Shown here in pieces: positions 1 to 13,635 of a DNA stretch of 64,000 nt. The notes beneath the pieces are model-generated. The model had not been told where the DNA came from. It was given only the letters and a program-made list of their open reading frames with translations, and did no database searches. Made by a program: the position numbers and the translations under genes. The stretch's first letter is position 1. Each line of letters opens with the position of its first letter. Origin of the DNA: Choanephora cucurbitarum (Eukaryota; Mucoromycota; Mucoromycetes; Mucorales; Choanephoraceae); the NCBI GenBank assembly GCA_025331435.1, contig JAIWNI010000109.1, forward strand, positions 29,196 through 93,195, in the 5' to 3' direction.

Positions 1-281
1 CTGACACTATAGCTTAGAAACATCATTGGCAAGATCTACCTGAGCCAGTCAAAAAAGTTTATGGTGAACCACCTAACCAATTCCTATATTATTTCACTGC
101 ACGATTCCCTCATTTACTGTTACATACCTATTATGTTATTGCCAGCAACCCTTCTCTTAAGAAAGAAGGATCACTCAAGCAATACTTTTAGAGATATACA
201 TATATAATCTTCTGTTATCATCATTTACTTATTGCATTTATCATCTGTCTATATATTAAAGAAAACACAACACGCCTTTTA
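1..281. other. intergenic, left edge
   Basis: This is AT-rich sequence 3' of the YebC/TACO1 gene, which is read leftwards. I see no ORF, RNA gene or repeat in it. It probably holds the 3' UTR of that gene and the flank of a neighbour outside the window. Confidence 0.5.
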
Positions 282-1345
282 TTATTGCTGAATCACAGCA
301 TTACTATGAATCTTGACTACATCATTCAGGTTTTCCATATCGTCCAGACATTTCTCAACTAGCTCTATTGTTTCTTGATCCTGTACTTCCACTGAACTTA
401 AAGGAACATAAGTTGCTTCAATCTGTTGTACTTCATACTGATGATCCATCAAGGCCTTGGATACATTGTTCAATTCAGAAAAGTCACAAATTACTTCAAC
501 TAAGTTTTCCTCAGGATCCTCTTCAATGTCTTCAGCACCACAGTCAATGGCATTGTCCATGATCTGTTCAAATGAATGACCAGATTCACCAGCAGAAAAG
601 ACAACCTTACCCTTCTTATCAAACAGATAACCAACTGAAGTCACTGAACCACTTACGATAGAGTGAGTATATCTTTCTATTTTCCTCCCCATTTTTTCTC
701 TCTCTCAATTTTTTTTTTTACCCAGTCTTGCTAAGTACTTCTTTGACTTCTTTCACTGTACGAGATTTCTTATCTGTCAATGCTTCACTATAGAAAGAAT
801 GAGTTTGACATCATAGATACAGTTAGATATATACTTTACACAATCAAGGCAGTACCACCAGGACCAACACATTCATACAAGACATCTTCAAGATCATCCT
901 TGTTTTTATCACCTGCCTTTTTCAATGCATTTTCAATGTTATCTTTAGGCATATTGGATGCCTTGGCTCTGTTCAAGATAGCTTGTAGTTTATTGTTGAC
1001 ATTTGGATCTGTGCCACCCACTGTTGTTTTTTTCAAATCAATCAACATGGTCTCAATCATTTCCTTTTTTACTTCAGTCTTACCTCGAGCAGCATTGACA
1101 ATTTCCAAAGCTATCTTGGAAAACATGATACTCTTTTTGGCATCTTTTGCACCCTTTGTGTGCTTTACTTTACTCCATTTGTTATGTCCCTAATGAAAGA
1201 GTCAATCAACTACAATACATGAACGCATCAACTATCTTACAGCAAAACGTTGTTGTTGAAAGCAAACAGATATTGGCTTATAAAGTGTATGTGTTCTATT
1301 GAACTGTGGTGATGTCAATGACAAGGTTGTGATTCGACGCAACAT
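282..1345 (-). CDS. YebC/TACO1-family mitochondrial translational regulator
   Basis: Four exons can be read: 1241-1345, 840-1189, 722-787 and 282-651. All have GT-AG borders and the phases join without a break, giving about 296 residues; human TACO1 is of similar length. Exon 1 encodes a basic, hydroxylated N-terminus that looks like a mitochondrial presequence. Exon 2 opens with GHNKWSKVKHTKG, the signature start of YebC proteins, followed by the family core (KSIMFSKIALEIVNAARG, then GPGGTALIV). Exons 3-4 supply the EALTDKKSRTV...KTGGS region and the GYLFDKKG motif. TACO1 is known to promote translation of mitochondrial COX1 mRNA, and the bacterial relatives act on the ribosome. The mitochondrial role here is inferred from family and presequence. 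The start is the only ATG giving a presequence in phase with GHNKW. Confidence 0.93.
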
Positions 1346-1848
1346 TCTCTTAAGAAAAAAATTAGAAGAGAGAGAGAGAGAAAAAAAAATTAAGCTAGGG
1401 GACCAGATGTCAAAAATCTACAGTCCCTGAATTGGCTATAGAGTACTTTAGGGTAACACATGTATTTGTTGGCATGGTTTCCTGTTGTTATGGAGCGTTT
1501 TCATGCCAAATGGATACTGATGCAAAGTAACATTTTCAGATCAGTGCAAAAATATGAGTGATTTACACGCACATTAAAATATTATTATGCAATACACAAG
1601 CGCAGTTTTACTTTTGAATGCAACCGTCATTTATGTCAAGAGCAGTGCTATTGGTAAACTGCAAAGAAGCTACTTTCAAGTAAATCATGACTATCTCATT
1701 TGCTTGCATTATTCTTGTTTCCGTTTTTGGTGAAAGCATGAACGTCACAAGGATTTCCTTTCCCACATGATCTTATGTGGTTTTTTTTTAAAAGAGAAAA
1801 AAAAAGATCCTCTTTTTCCTTTCTTTTTCTTTTCTGCTTTTCTTAATT
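1346..1848. other. divergent promoter region
   Basis: This 500-nt gap separates the divergently transcribed YebC/TACO1 and PHAF1-like genes. Both edges carry low-complexity stretches: AG-rich at 1361-1390, and AAAGAG followed by a CT-rich tract at 1789-1846. The CT-rich tract just before an ATG recurs at many genes in the window. No ORF or RNA gene is evident. Confidence 0.5.
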
Positions 1849-3743
<1,895 letters not shown>

Positions 3744-3874
3744 TCCCAATAAACACATTCTCTACATTGACAGACACACGTGGTGCGGCTATTTAAAGTG
3801 CGTCTTTATATTTTTTTTTAATTTTTCTCTTTCTTTCTTTCTCTCATTTATTCCCCTCATTTCCTTCTCTATGA

Positions 3875-5029
3875 ATGACTCGATATAACGACCAACCGTT
3901 CTTTGATCCAACTCATATTACACCCAGCATTCCCCTATTGCCATTCACAAACCAAGTAGGTGGTCATGCCTCTATCTTTCGGTTTTCAAAACGAACTATC
4001 TGTAAGCCTGCAACAGAACGAGAGAGTGCATTCTATATCTATTTCGATTCACATCATCCCGAGATTTTACCGTTTCTATCTCAGTATTTAGGTGTTCTGA
4101 ATGTCACCTATCAGAACCACCAACATGACCTATTGCCTGAGATTCTGTTTGATCAGAATGAACAGCTGTTGACAGACTGGCGCATGGTCAGTGAATTGCC
4201 TACACCTGATATTCCCGATGACCTAGCAGACTATCAACAATGGTCACCTAACCCTTCTGAATGTCATTCTCGATTTGAAGCCTTTAGGAAACGCGCATTA
4301 TGCGAGGTATTCAACCCAACAGCCCTTCGAGAACGCATGAAGACACATTGGCAACCTCGCGCCCCAAATAACCCTTGGAGTCAACAGGTGTACGAAAGAG
4401 ACAGACAAAAGCTAAGTCAACAACAACCAGACGAACTAATTCGACAATTTATTTTATTGGAAGACTTAACAGAACGAGTAGAATACCCTTGTGTACTTGA
4501 CCTCAAGATGGGCACACGCCAACACAGTGTCTATGCTGATCCTGCCAAAATGAGAAGGCAACGAGTAAAATGTGCTGTATCGACAAGTGAAGGATTGGGT
4601 GTGAGACTATGCGGTATGCAAGTATATCATCAAGATCATTATGTGTTTCATGATAAATACAAAGGCAGACAGCTCAGTCCTGCTGAATTCAAAGCATGCC
4701 TTGATTCCTTCCTAGAGAATCAATGGAGTCATCTGCCTGTCTTGCTGAAGAAACTAAAGCGATTGGCACGTATCATTCGATCGTTGAAGGGCTGTCGTTT
4801 TTACGGCTCTTCTCTCCTATTGATCTATGATGCCTCCAATCAACATAGACCTATTGATGTACGCATGATTGATTTCGCCAAATCGGTATTGCCTGATGAG
4901 CCTCAGGAGACATTCAACTATCCTCCAACAGACCCCATGGACGGACCTGATGAAGGATATCTGTTGGGCCTTCATTGTCTAATTGATTATTTTACAGAGA
5001 TTCATAATAAACATACATGCACCCAATGA
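3875..5029 (+). CDS. inositol hexakisphosphate kinase (Kcs1/IP6K family)
   Basis: Single-exon gene of 384 residues. The inositol polyphosphate kinase signature [14 protein letters not shown] (residues about 210-223, the PxxxDxKxG motif) is intact. So are the downstream SSLLLIYD strand and RMIDFAKS, the catalytic IDF-type motif, near residue 330. IP6Ks phosphorylate InsP6 to the pyrophosphate InsP7, which signals phosphate status. The protein lacks the long N-terminal extension of yeast Kcs1 and is close in size to animal IP6Ks. An IPMK or IP3K assignment is less likely because the PxxxDxKMGxR context fits IP6K better. Its stop lies two bases from the end of the convergent small gene at 5032. 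Confidence 0.88.
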   Translation: MTRYNDQPFFDPTHITPSIPLLPFTNQVGGHASIFRFSKRTICKPATERESAFYIYFDSHHPEILPFLSQYLGVLNVTYQNHQHDLLPEILFDQNEQLLTDWRMVSELPTPDIPDDLADYQQWSPNPSECHSRFEAFRKRALCEVFNPTALRERMKTHWQPRAPNNPWSQQVYERDRQKLSQQQPDELIRQFILLEDLTERVEYPCVLDLKMGTRQHSVYADPAKMRRQRVKCAVSTSEGLGVRLCGMQVYHQDHYVFHDKYKGRQLSPAEFKACLDSFLENQWSHLPVLLKKLKRLARIIRSLKGCRFYGSSLLLIYDASNQHRPIDVRMIDFAKSVLPDEPQETFNYPPTDPMDGPDEGYLLGLHCLIDYFTEIHNKHTCTQ

Positions 5030-5031
5030 TA

Positions 5032-5313
5032 TCATTGTCTTTTGTTAAAACTGCGTATTTTGTCCCATAAGAATGATTCTAGTCTTGCATCTGTTGGGTT
5101 GTTCAGGTCGAGTTGATTCCAAAGTCTTTTGTAGGCAGCCAATGTTGGGTCTTCTATAAAGAGATTGTTAATCATAATAAGCCTAACTTAAGAAGACAGT
5201 AGCTTACCTTCTATGGACAGTTTAAGCAGCTTCTTTGGTGGTTGTTCTGTATGATCCAGTGGCCTTTTCATGCCATGGCTTAGAGTGTCTTGTGGATTGT
5301 ATTTTGCAGTCAT
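5032..5313 (-). CDS. small conserved-looking protein, 75 aa, function unknown
   Basis: Two short exons (5208-5313 and 5032-5153) are joined by a 54-nt GT-AG intron with good sites (GTAAGC and TTTATAG). They give 75 residues starting MTAKYNPQDTLSHGMKRPL and ending WDKIRSFNKRQ. The N-terminal half is basic and proline-rich (RPLDHTEQPPKKLLKL) and could be a nuclear signal. The C-terminal half (DPTLAAYKRLWNQLDL and onwards) looks like an amphipathic helix with conserved-type Trp residues. I do not recognise the family. The gene was inferred because the phases match across the intron and the composition is protein-like. It ends tail-to-tail with the IP6K gene, so the two 3' UTRs must overlap. Confidence 0.55.
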
Positions 5314-5893
5314 TTATGCTATAGAAATGAAAAGAAAAAGAAAGAAAATTAAAATATAAAAAAAAAAATACTACTATATGTGCGGTTGGTAAATTTTAAT
5401 GCCTTTAATTTTACATCATTGAATAAATATAGAAATGCTGCTGGGTGTGGCCTAATGAGTTATATCTGGTTAGAAACAGCAAAGGGCAGGAATGTGAGAA
5501 TAGAAGAGAGAGATTCCTTAGGGTTTGTTGAATGAATTGTTGGCTCTACTAAAGGGATAAACGATAAACTTGTAGTCTAGCCCATAGTTTTACTGTATTC
5601 CAACTAACAAAGAAAGTTGTGTTCTAAAGAAACAATCTCCTCAAAAAAAAAAGAGGGGAGATACACTCTAAAAGTGTGCTTTCATTCCCAACAGTCAAAG
5701 GTACTTGTCAATACACCATTTTTTCAGTGCCAAATCTACTTGAACTTTAGATAGTGATGTCCTGCACATTGTAAGATAGAGATCAAGAAAGTAGCTGCTT
5801 ATTGAAATCGATCGTTTATTAAAGGTGTCAATTGATTGCCTAATTCTTCTGCAGTTGTCTAAAGAAGTGCTTTTAGTATTTCATCTCTGTTTA
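5314..5893. other. intergenic, no feature seen
   Basis: About 580 nt between the small gene and the unknown protein at 5894. It contains A-runs and a GA-rich stretch near 5650. No convincing ORF, RNA or terminal repeat was seen. Confidence 0.5.
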
Positions 5894-6403
5894 TTATGTT
5901 GACAGCTTTACCCATTCCCCTAGGGATTCTTTGATATCAGTCATTGCCTGAAGTAGATCATCATCTATATGACTGGACGATACAAAGACAATCAGGCAAA
6001 GATCAGATAAATACCATAATATCAACTTCATTGTACTTAATCCTATGATATGATAAGGTACAGTATTGGTTGGAGTTGTATCCTCTTCTTCATCTTCTTC
6101 TTCTTCGTCGTCATCTTGATTTGTACGCTTAACAGTTGGCATTTCATTGACAACAGTTACCAGAGACTGTAGTACACCAGCAAACATGGGTAATTTCTCC
6201 TCTAACAGGTCAGATGCAGGTGATACAAACTGTATAATATCTGAATCTGATCCATGCTCATTATCTAATGCCTGCTTTGAATAAAGACAAAATGAAGGTA
6301 AAGGAAACAATCGACTATCACTTTCGAACCGAGAAGATGACTTTCTTTGAAAAGTATCGTATGAAGGAATAGCAGAACAAGAGGCTGCTTTATGATGTAC
6401 CAT
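5894..6403 (-). CDS. uncharacterised acidic protein, 169 aa
   Basis: Single-exon ORF. The chosen start (MVHHKAASCSAIPSYDT) is the first ATG after a pyrimidine-poor leader; an in-frame upstream ATG-like extension reads through low-complexity leader and is less likely. The protein has a Ser-rich N-terminus and a central region (DLLEEKLPMFAGVLQSLVTVV). A long acidic stretch of Asp/Glu follows (about residues 100-110). A hydrophobic segment (GLSTMKLILWYLSDLCLIVF) comes next, then an amphipathic tail ending SLGEWVKLST. The hydrophobic stretch could be a buried beta/alpha core or a single membrane helix. I do not recognise the family. It lies 167 nt downstream of the RhoGAP stop on the same strand. 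Confidence 0.6.
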   Translation of the reverse strand: MVHHKAASCSAIPSYDTFQRKSSSRFESDSRLFPLPSFCLYSKQALDNEHGSDSDIIQFVSPASDLLEEKLPMFAGVLQSLVTVVNEMPTVKRTNQDDDEEEEDEEEDTTPTNTVPYHIIGLSTMKLILWYLSDLCLIVFVSSSHIDDDLLQAMTDIKESLGEWVKLST

Positions 6404-6569
6404 GTAAAATATAAAGAAAGAGAGTGTGTGTGTGTGAAATGATAGTAACAAAGTGATATAAGAGAAAAGAAAAAAATAGAAAAAGAAAAAGAGTAAGAAG
6501 AAGAAAAAAAACGAGTTTCGGGGATTGGATCTAGTTTTTTCCTCTCTTGTTTATTCAAGTATGCATGAA

Positions 6570-8661
6570 TTAGGCATGTTCAGAGACCAACACTTTAGTT
6601 CTGTGTAGATCCATACTAGTTACAGTGAAAGGATCTCGGTGTTGATACTGAAGATAAGGGTCTTCTTCATCTTCATCTTGCTCTATATGAACATTCTTTA
6701 GATATTGCAGTTTGATTTTATCTGCTGAAGTGGAAGGTTTAGGACAGACAAGAGATGAGTGATTGGATTCTTTTGCTGATCTGCCAAAGACAAAATCATG
6801 CTCAGCCATCAGTAGGGCAAACACACCAGAAGGAATAGATAGGGTAGGTGCAAACACAATACTCAAGTTACGCAGACTCATCTTATTTTGGTCCGAGTTA
6901 TGTGCGATATGATTCAAATGAGCTATCAGTGCACGCAATACATGATAGTTGGCCTTGGGTAACTGATGAATCAGCTTTTCCAATAGTTTCAGACGAGAAG
7001 GTCTATCTTGGTACTCTTAAAAAAAGAGTTAGAGTCTCTTGCTAGATAACGAAACAATTCCTACTTACCTAAAATACTAACGAAATCTGCTAAAAGACCA
7101 TTTGTCAAGATATTGTCGGGCAATTCCCTAAACCAACACTTAAGTAGACCAGCTACCACATGAAGATCTAGATCTTGTTGCAACAGATCCACATCTCCTT
7201 CATCACCAAACTTCTGTCGTAACCGACTGATCTGAAGTGAGCTTCCACTTAAACGATAGATACCCTCTTCATAGATAACATTACGTGCCTCAAGATATTC
7301 AATGCATCGATGAACAATCGGAGGGAGGTCTAATGTGTTTGTATAGATAGCAGCCTGTAGGGGTACTCCAAAGACAGGAAATAATGTACCACCTTGATGA
7401 ATTTGGTGTGTTGCATCATGAGGCCCTTCTGCTTGAGTAGCTTTACGTGACCAGAATGAGCGACGGTTCTGTTGTCGATGGTATTGTTGATGTTGTTGCA
7501 CCATTTTAGTGGCCGTAGACAGATGAGATGAATTCTGTAGAGACAAAGAGTCCTCACTTGACTTCTTTTGAATTGGCATAGGCCTGGACTGTTTCTGAGC
7601 CTTGATTGCTTTCAAGAGTGCCTTGACCCATCTATCACGTTCTTTATCGGATTTTGCGCAGAGAATAGAGTTATTACCCTTGTTCAAGATAACAAATGCA
7701 TGGCGAAAGGATTCTTCTACATTTGTACTACTGGATTGTTTCCCAATCTGTGTCTCAGGAACGAGGCTGATTATTTTGACAAACAGTTGACTGTCATGTC
7801 TCTATTTTTATACATAAGAGGAATGAGATAACTATTGAGATATTATGACCTTTTTGCTTACATCAAAGCATAACAATTGAGAACCTGTCAAGACAAAGAA
7901 ATAGCGAGTCCAGCCAAATTTGGTTCGTTTTGTCAAATAGCTCTGATAAAGATGTGGTTTTCTTAGCAAGAATAGAAAGAGAGCATCGTCTTGAATGTTG
8001 GACTGAAAGACTTGTTCGAAATATTCTTCAATAGCCAATTTTCGCTTATTGCTGTCTACTGATTTGTTGTTAAAGAACAAAAAGGATTTGTCGTAAAAGA
8101 GTAACGCATTGTTAGATGAGTGTGCTTTAAGCTAAAATAGCACAAAAAAGAATAATTAATATAAACAAATACAAAACAAAACAAAAACTCTAATTTTACA
8201 GTGGCATCTAAATCAAGGAATTCAGAGTATAGTTTTTCAACACTCCAAAGTTCAACATTACTCCTTTTGTCTATGATGGATAAAGTGAAGCTTGTTTGCT
8301 GGAAGAGTTTGGCTTTCACTGTGACGCTTGATAACAATTGGCCTTCCTCTTCTTCGCTTTCACTTGGCGAAGTTGTCTTTGAAGTGTGGGAAGAGGGACT
8401 GTCATGTTGAAGGTTGTTTCGGTAAGGTGACCGAGGTGGTGGTGTAGGTATACTGAGAGTGCTGTTTTTTTTAAGCTGATCCATCAATTGATCCCTTTCC
8501 ATTGTCATCTCATTCAGGGCTAGTTGAAGCTGTTGGATAATTGCCTGTTGTCTTTCAATCACATTCCATAGTTCTTTATCGCTTCTGCTATCATCGCTGA
8601 AACATGCATCATGGGTATCATTGGTTTCGCTATTATTGGGTATCTTTTTGTTTGATGACAT
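6570..8661 (-). CDS. PX-PH-RhoGAP protein (Bem3-like)
   Basis: Four exons (8200-8661, 7862-8131, 7069-7801 and 6570-7015) join in phase to about 636 residues. The order is: a short coiled coil (LWNVIERQQAIIQQLQLALN), a Ser/Pro-rich linker, a PX domain (SFTLSIIDKRSNVELWSVEK...KRKLAIEEYFEQVFQ), a PH domain (HLYQSYLTKRTKFGWTRYFF... ending at ERDRWVKALLKAIKA), and a C-terminal RhoGAP domain. The RhoGAP has the arginine-finger segment EEGIYRLSGSS and the KCWFRELPDNIL and NKMSLRNLSIVFAPT motifs. This architecture matches fungal Bem3, a GAP for Cdc42 that binds phosphoinositides at sites of polar growth. The protein is shorter than yeast Bem3, mainly in the linker. The ATG at 8661 is preferred because upstream in-frame sequence is CT-repeat leader. 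Confidence 0.9.
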
Positions 8662-8799
8662 ATGGAGGATTAGGCAGAAAAAGAGAGAGAGAGAGAGCAA
8701 AAGAAGGCTATGTCTTTTCTTCTATTCTTTTAAAGGGGGGATATTTATAAATTTCTAATTCTTTTAGAAAAAAAAAGAAAAAAAGAAAGCATATCAATT
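8662..8799. promoter_or_regulatory. CT/GA-rich leader of the RhoGAP gene
   Basis: The bases immediately upstream of the RhoGAP ATG are GA-repeat on the + strand, that is CT-repeat on the transcribed sense, at about 8678-8698. An AT-rich stretch with A-runs follows. CT-rich leaders of this kind precede several start codons in the window. No specific factor site is claimed. Confidence 0.35.
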
Positions 8800-8914
8800 G
8801 CACACCCTTAAGTTTAACCACTTTAAGCGGCTTTCGAAAAAAAATCTATTCTATTTAAAAAAAAAACCGCTTAAAGTAAGCCTAAAATTAAGGTTATAAC
8901 TTGTTAAGGGTGCC
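8800..8914. repeat. MITE-like nested inverted repeat
   Basis: Two nested inverted repeats are visible. The outer arms are CACCCTTAAG (8803-8812) and GTTAAGGGTG (8903-8912), matching at 9 of 10 positions. The inner arms are CTTTAAGCGG (8821-8830) and CCGCTTAAAG (8867-8876), a perfect 10-bp match. The roughly 115-bp unit has no coding capacity and sits about 140 bp upstream of the RhoGAP start. Size, terminal symmetry and promoter location are typical of miniature inverted-repeat transposable elements. No target-site duplication could be assigned with confidence. Confidence 0.45.
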
Positions 8915-10161
8915 GAAAATAAAGAATGGGATGATCTCTTTTGAGAACACAGATATTGCAGAAACAGTTGTGAGCCACAATAACTCGGAGATAGTCATGA
9001 GTTTTGTGTTTAACAGATGCATTCAGAAAATAAGCCTTCTCTAATGACAACAATCAACTCTTATTGCCAGTGGTTAAACTTTTGATGACAGCCCAACCTT
9101 CAACTTTGGTAATAGTCTAGTGTGTATCTGATCCAAGCCTGTATTTCGTTAACCTGACTTATTGATAGGTCACCTACATTCATTCTGCTATCTTGAAGTA
9201 AACAAAATGATTAACATATAAAGATCATGCTGCCAGTCACCTTGAGTATATACAGCTATTCATGAGCTAACTAGATAAGATCATGTTGTCAATAGCCATC
9301 TAAAGATAAAGAAAAGAAGGCATATAAGATAGAACAGATGAACGAGAACTGAGAGTACCTTTTACCACTAGAATACTTTGAAGAGAAAGCAGCACGTTAT
9401 GGGTTATGATTGATTTGGCAATAATGGTTCAATGATAAGATCCAACAATGTCAGACTAGTTTGGAAGATACTAGAACCCTTTGTTTACCTTTAGAGCAAA
9501 CTCACCATAATAATTTTCTACAAACTTTGCTTTATTGAGCGATAATAAGCTGTGTGAGTCTAAGCTCATTGTTAAATCAAAGCATAAAGACACATGGCAA
9601 CTCTATTGGTTTTCCAACAAAGAAGTCAACAGGGCTTACACAACACTGGTTTATACATGTGATTGACGTTGTTAGTGCTATATATCTAAAAGAAATGTGA
9701 GAAATTGCTTTGCTCAATATATTTTATTGAACAAAAGAAATCGCCCCACTTTCTTCATTCGGTTCTGATCAGAGCGTTCATTCCGTCTTTACAATAATCA
9801 TACCTTGTCAAGCCAGTGAACAATGACTAAGAAAAGGAACAACAAAAAAGAAGATGGCAACAATACATTCAACTTATCAATCAGAATAAATGAAGTTTGT
9901 AATAGAACATAACTTTTCTGTCTCTCTACATTCAGATAAGGTAACCCGAGCAAAATCCGCTATTTGACTAGTAACAGATATTGATGTTACATTGGCAGGC
10001 GGTCTTTTATTGACTTTGCAATTTGTAGAGAAAAAGGGAATAGCTTGAGAAAGAAAACAGGAAAATAGAAGCTTTGTTTGTTGTCACAAAGACTTGTAAG
10101 GCTTTCTTCAAAAGGCAAAGAAGTCAGCATGAATTTGCGGTTCTGACACGGATTAACCCAA

Positions 10162-10208
10162 AAGGGGAGTGAGTCCATCATTTACTCCCCCCTGAACTCA
10201 CTCCCCTT
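10162..10208. repeat. 13-bp perfect inverted repeat
   Basis: The arms AAGGGGAGTGAGT (10162-10174) and ACTCACTCCCCTT (10196-10208) are perfectly complementary around a 21-nt spacer that itself contains a C-run. This GC-rich hairpin stands out in AT-rich surroundings. It could be the fused ends of a DNA transposon, a footprint, or a structured transcript. Nothing coding adjoins it. Confidence 0.4.
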
Positions 10209-12153
10209 CTCTGAGTTGATCGATGCTGAAGTTTGAGATCACATTATGCATTACAAGAAAAGAAGAATACTCCTCGCTTCAATGTGTTGGATAATGGTGC
10301 ATTTCTAGACACCTTTTTAGAAAAATAAATGTTGCAAACTGATCACAATATACGCAAATTATTAGCTGTGTCAAACTGCTTTTTTTGTTTTCAAAAAATG
10401 TTACACGTATTATTGCAGATTCGCATTTGAAACACCTATCGTTGATGCAAATGTTGTAAGGAATCTGAACTACCTGTTGGCCTTAGAGTTTGCAACATTT
10501 GCCTATTTTCTTGACTGCAATTTAGTTTTCTGAGTACATTGAAAGCTTCAAAATGACGCAATGAAATACAAACAACAAAGTCTTGTTAAATATAGACAAA
10601 GCTTCATTTCTTTTTTATTTGATTAAATTACTACATCGTGAAACTCAACCAAGCACAAGACACAATTCGTTATTGACTGATTATCTTACTTTTCTAAACA
10701 TCCACGAGTACCAATGCTTCTCCCAAATGATATTGGTTTCTTATGCACATTAATTGTTCATTTGATACACATCGTCAGGTTTATGATTTTTTGTTGTTAT
10801 TCAAAGCCCAATGTCGAACTTTAGAAATGAATAATTAAAGTTGTGAAAGCGATAGGGTACAAAATAAAGTAATAATAGGGGGCTACGAACATTTCGGTCC
10901 AACTTTTTCTGCTTGAGATGAAGGACAAATTAGCATTTCCGAGGAATAGCTATCGAATTAGTCAATGTACCACTTTGATTGACAATAGTACTACAAATTG
11001 AGAATGAAGACTTCTCCTTCTAGAAAGAATGGACATATTAGACATTGCTAACTTTGATTGGGATACATGTTTTCACATAAATCTTATTTGTGTTCATAAG
11101 TCTTTTTTGTAAGACTAGATAAAATGCAGAACGGTATAACTAGTGTTTGATTATTAGGGCCAAAGCGGTTCCGCCTAAACTAAGTGAGACTTATTCTGTT
11201 TATATTGTTTGACTTGATGACGACTAATGACTTGATCTCTGATGCACAATACCTGTTCCTTGTCCTGCTGTTCTATTTATAACAGACCAACTCCATAATT
11301 TTTGCATTGAAGTAAAAAAGCATTATACTAATGTTTGATTGCCTGATTTAATTCCTTACTATTCGCTTTGCTATCATTTTTGAAATAACAACGGCAAAGA
11401 AATGTTCTGGAAATGATGTCAACTCAAATCTTACCAGAACTGAAACAATCGTATCACTTTATGAATATGCTGATTTGTTTTTTTTTTGAGTGTGAGCAAA
11501 GGCAATGAATATCTATCTCTGTTGTTCTATACTAAACTTTAGCTTTTATCATCCAGAAATTTGGTTCTTTAAATCCCATTTAGGCTAAAATTAAGCGTCT
11601 GTTTGTTTGATCAAATCAGCACACTCTATTGTTTGCATTTCTTCTGTTAGTATAGCTTGTTACGTTTCCAGGAACCTATGTTTAGAGTGAAGAAACTTGA
11701 ACACTCGTAATATGCAAACCTTGCAATCTCTTCTACAAGTCAATACTGTTACGCGCAGGAATCTCCTTAGCCCTTAATTATTTTCCTATTTTCTGAACTG
11801 AAGTATGTACTTCCTGTTTAGTATCTGGTCCATTTGACAGATGTTTCTGATCTCTTATTACACAACATCTTACTTGAATCCTTCTCTAAATTTCCGTTCA
11901 TAGTGATTCAAGCTTTTGCAGATATATCAATAATCCATGCATAATGACTTAGCAACTTAAGACAATATAGTAGGGTGATATGTATTTACATTTAAGTAGA
12001 ACAACTCAAGGTGGATAAGAGTGAGAGCAAATCGATTGTTTTATCAAGGAACAATCAAAGTAAAGGAAGTCGTGTTAGTGCAAAAACTATCATTTGTCTT
12101 GTAACAGAGGTAACAAAAAGTGCTCAGGAACCTTCAGTAACGTTTTCCAAAAC

Positions 12154-12158
12154 AAAAA
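12154..12158 (-). terminator. Pol III T-run terminator of tRNA-Arg
   Basis: Five consecutive A's on the + strand, T's in the tRNA sense, lie 22 nt after the tRNA 3' end, within the usual distance for RNA polymerase III termination. Confidence 0.6.
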
Positions 12159-12179
12159 TGGATACAGAAACAAAAGCAA

Positions 12180-12252
12180 CACCCAAAGCGGGAGTCGAAC
12201 CCGCAATCTTTGGTTTAGGAGACCAATGCCTTATCCATTTGGCCATTTGGGC
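12180..12252 (-). tRNA. tRNA-Arg (anticodon CCU)
   Basis: On the minus strand a 73-nt cloverleaf can be drawn. The acceptor stem is GCCCAAA with TTTGGGT. A D arm follows, then an anticodon stem TTGGT/ACCAA with loop CTCCTAA, a 5-nt variable loop, and a T arm GCGGG-TTCGACT-CCCGC. The loop places anticodon CCT at 12219-12217, which reads AGG (Arg). There is no intron. The discriminator base is G. A run of five T's on the transcribed strand (12158-12154) follows 22 nt downstream and would serve as the Pol III terminator. Confidence 0.93.
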
Positions 12253-13635
12253 AACAGCTGAAAAAAAAATTTTGCCTTTAAACGGTTGCAAAGTGAAAAA
12301 TTCGGAAAAAATATAATCCGATCCAATCAGGGCTTTAGCTTTCACGTGACTAGATGTTATCCTGATATTCTTTGGTACCGTATATGGGTGGACAAGCTAT
12401 TTTTTCAAGTTAGTTACTACTTCAAACTGCTTAATGTGCAGAAGGTAGCTACCAATTGCTTGTTGTTGTGTTTGGTTAAAGCAGGATTCAGAGCATCTTC
12501 CTTTTGCTGATGTCTTGACAAGTAGAATGAGGTACATGCGTTAAATTTAATTACATGATGAGCGTCCAAAGAGTTTGAAGTTTTATCAGTCAGTGACTTG
12601 TTGGCTATATTTGCTTTGAATCTGAACTCTTAAAGTTGTTATAATGGAAAGTACCAAAATATTTAAGGAAGGTGTAATTTATTTTGCTAGGATGTTGTTT
12701 TGAGTCTTCTTCCAGGTCCTTTTTGTTGTATAGAACAACAGAATTATATGTTATTTCCATCTACCTAGACTCAGAAAGTGAATAAACATATTATAGAGTA
12801 ATACATTTGAGTATTTCATGTAATAGTCAAGTCTTCACTGATTATTTGACAGGAGATTTAATATCGCTCCTGAACTTAAGATGTCATGTGTTTTATCTGG
12901 GAGTGATGTTACCTAAGGTCTTATCTGAACCATTAAAGTTATAGCATCTGCAAATCTAAGAAAAGAAGTCGAAAGTCTCTAACGCATTTTGTAGTCTAAT
13001 AGAGGAACTGTTTCTTTAACAAAGTTAAAAAAAGAAAAGGACTAGCAGTTTCTCTGCATTACAGTTCAAGAGATCATCTTTTGTGTATCTATCTTAACCT
13101 GCATTCTATGGAAATCCAATCCGACATGAGCTAGTCAAATGAATTAGCAAAGAGAACTGATGATTAGCCTAGAAACAACACTCCAACCAGAAATGCCACT
13201 CTCAAAAGTCGTCAAGTCTAAATCGAAAAACCAAAACAGCCACACATGTACTTTTTCTTTTTGTCCCAACCAATCTTTCAATTGACTTGTTTACTCAAAA
13301 TATTTGCATAAATCCGATACCAAGTACTAGAAGATTCTCAAAATATGTGCTAATCTACAACCTTCAATTGCCTGAAATGTCATTGTTCCATAGCTTCTCT
13401 CTTCCAATACCAAGCGATGCCTTCAATCAAAGAAAATAAATATCACTGAACAAATAATGAGAAACAAAAAAAAGTGTATAGGGGAACTATATTGTACATA
13501 AAAAAAGAAAGGGCGAAATTGTAAATGGTGATATGGGTGGATGTGTAAACGGATCGATATATGTGCATATTATATGTGTGTTACTGTATGGATGATGTCG
13601 CTTCCGTTTTCTTCTGCTTAGCTTCCTCTTCTTCC
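12253..13635. other. intergenic, no gene seen
   Basis: About 1.4 kb upstream of the tRNA gene and downstream of eIF3K. ORFs present are short and of unlikely composition. A CACGTGAC box occurs at 12343-12350. No repeat or RNA was identified. Confidence 0.45.

Larger units (their letters stand above)
8915..12179. other. gene-poor 3.3-kb region
   Basis: No ORF here has convincing composition or splicing; the longest candidates look like chance. The only structure noted is the inverted repeat at 10162-10208. The region is AT-rich with scattered T-runs, for example near 11480. It may contain old mobile-element debris too degraded to recognise by eye. Confidence 0.45.

Noticed and set aside
12011..12316. 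ORF of 101 codons on the + strand.
   Set aside because: It runs through the tRNA-Arg gene and has no family resemblance; it is an accidental ORF.
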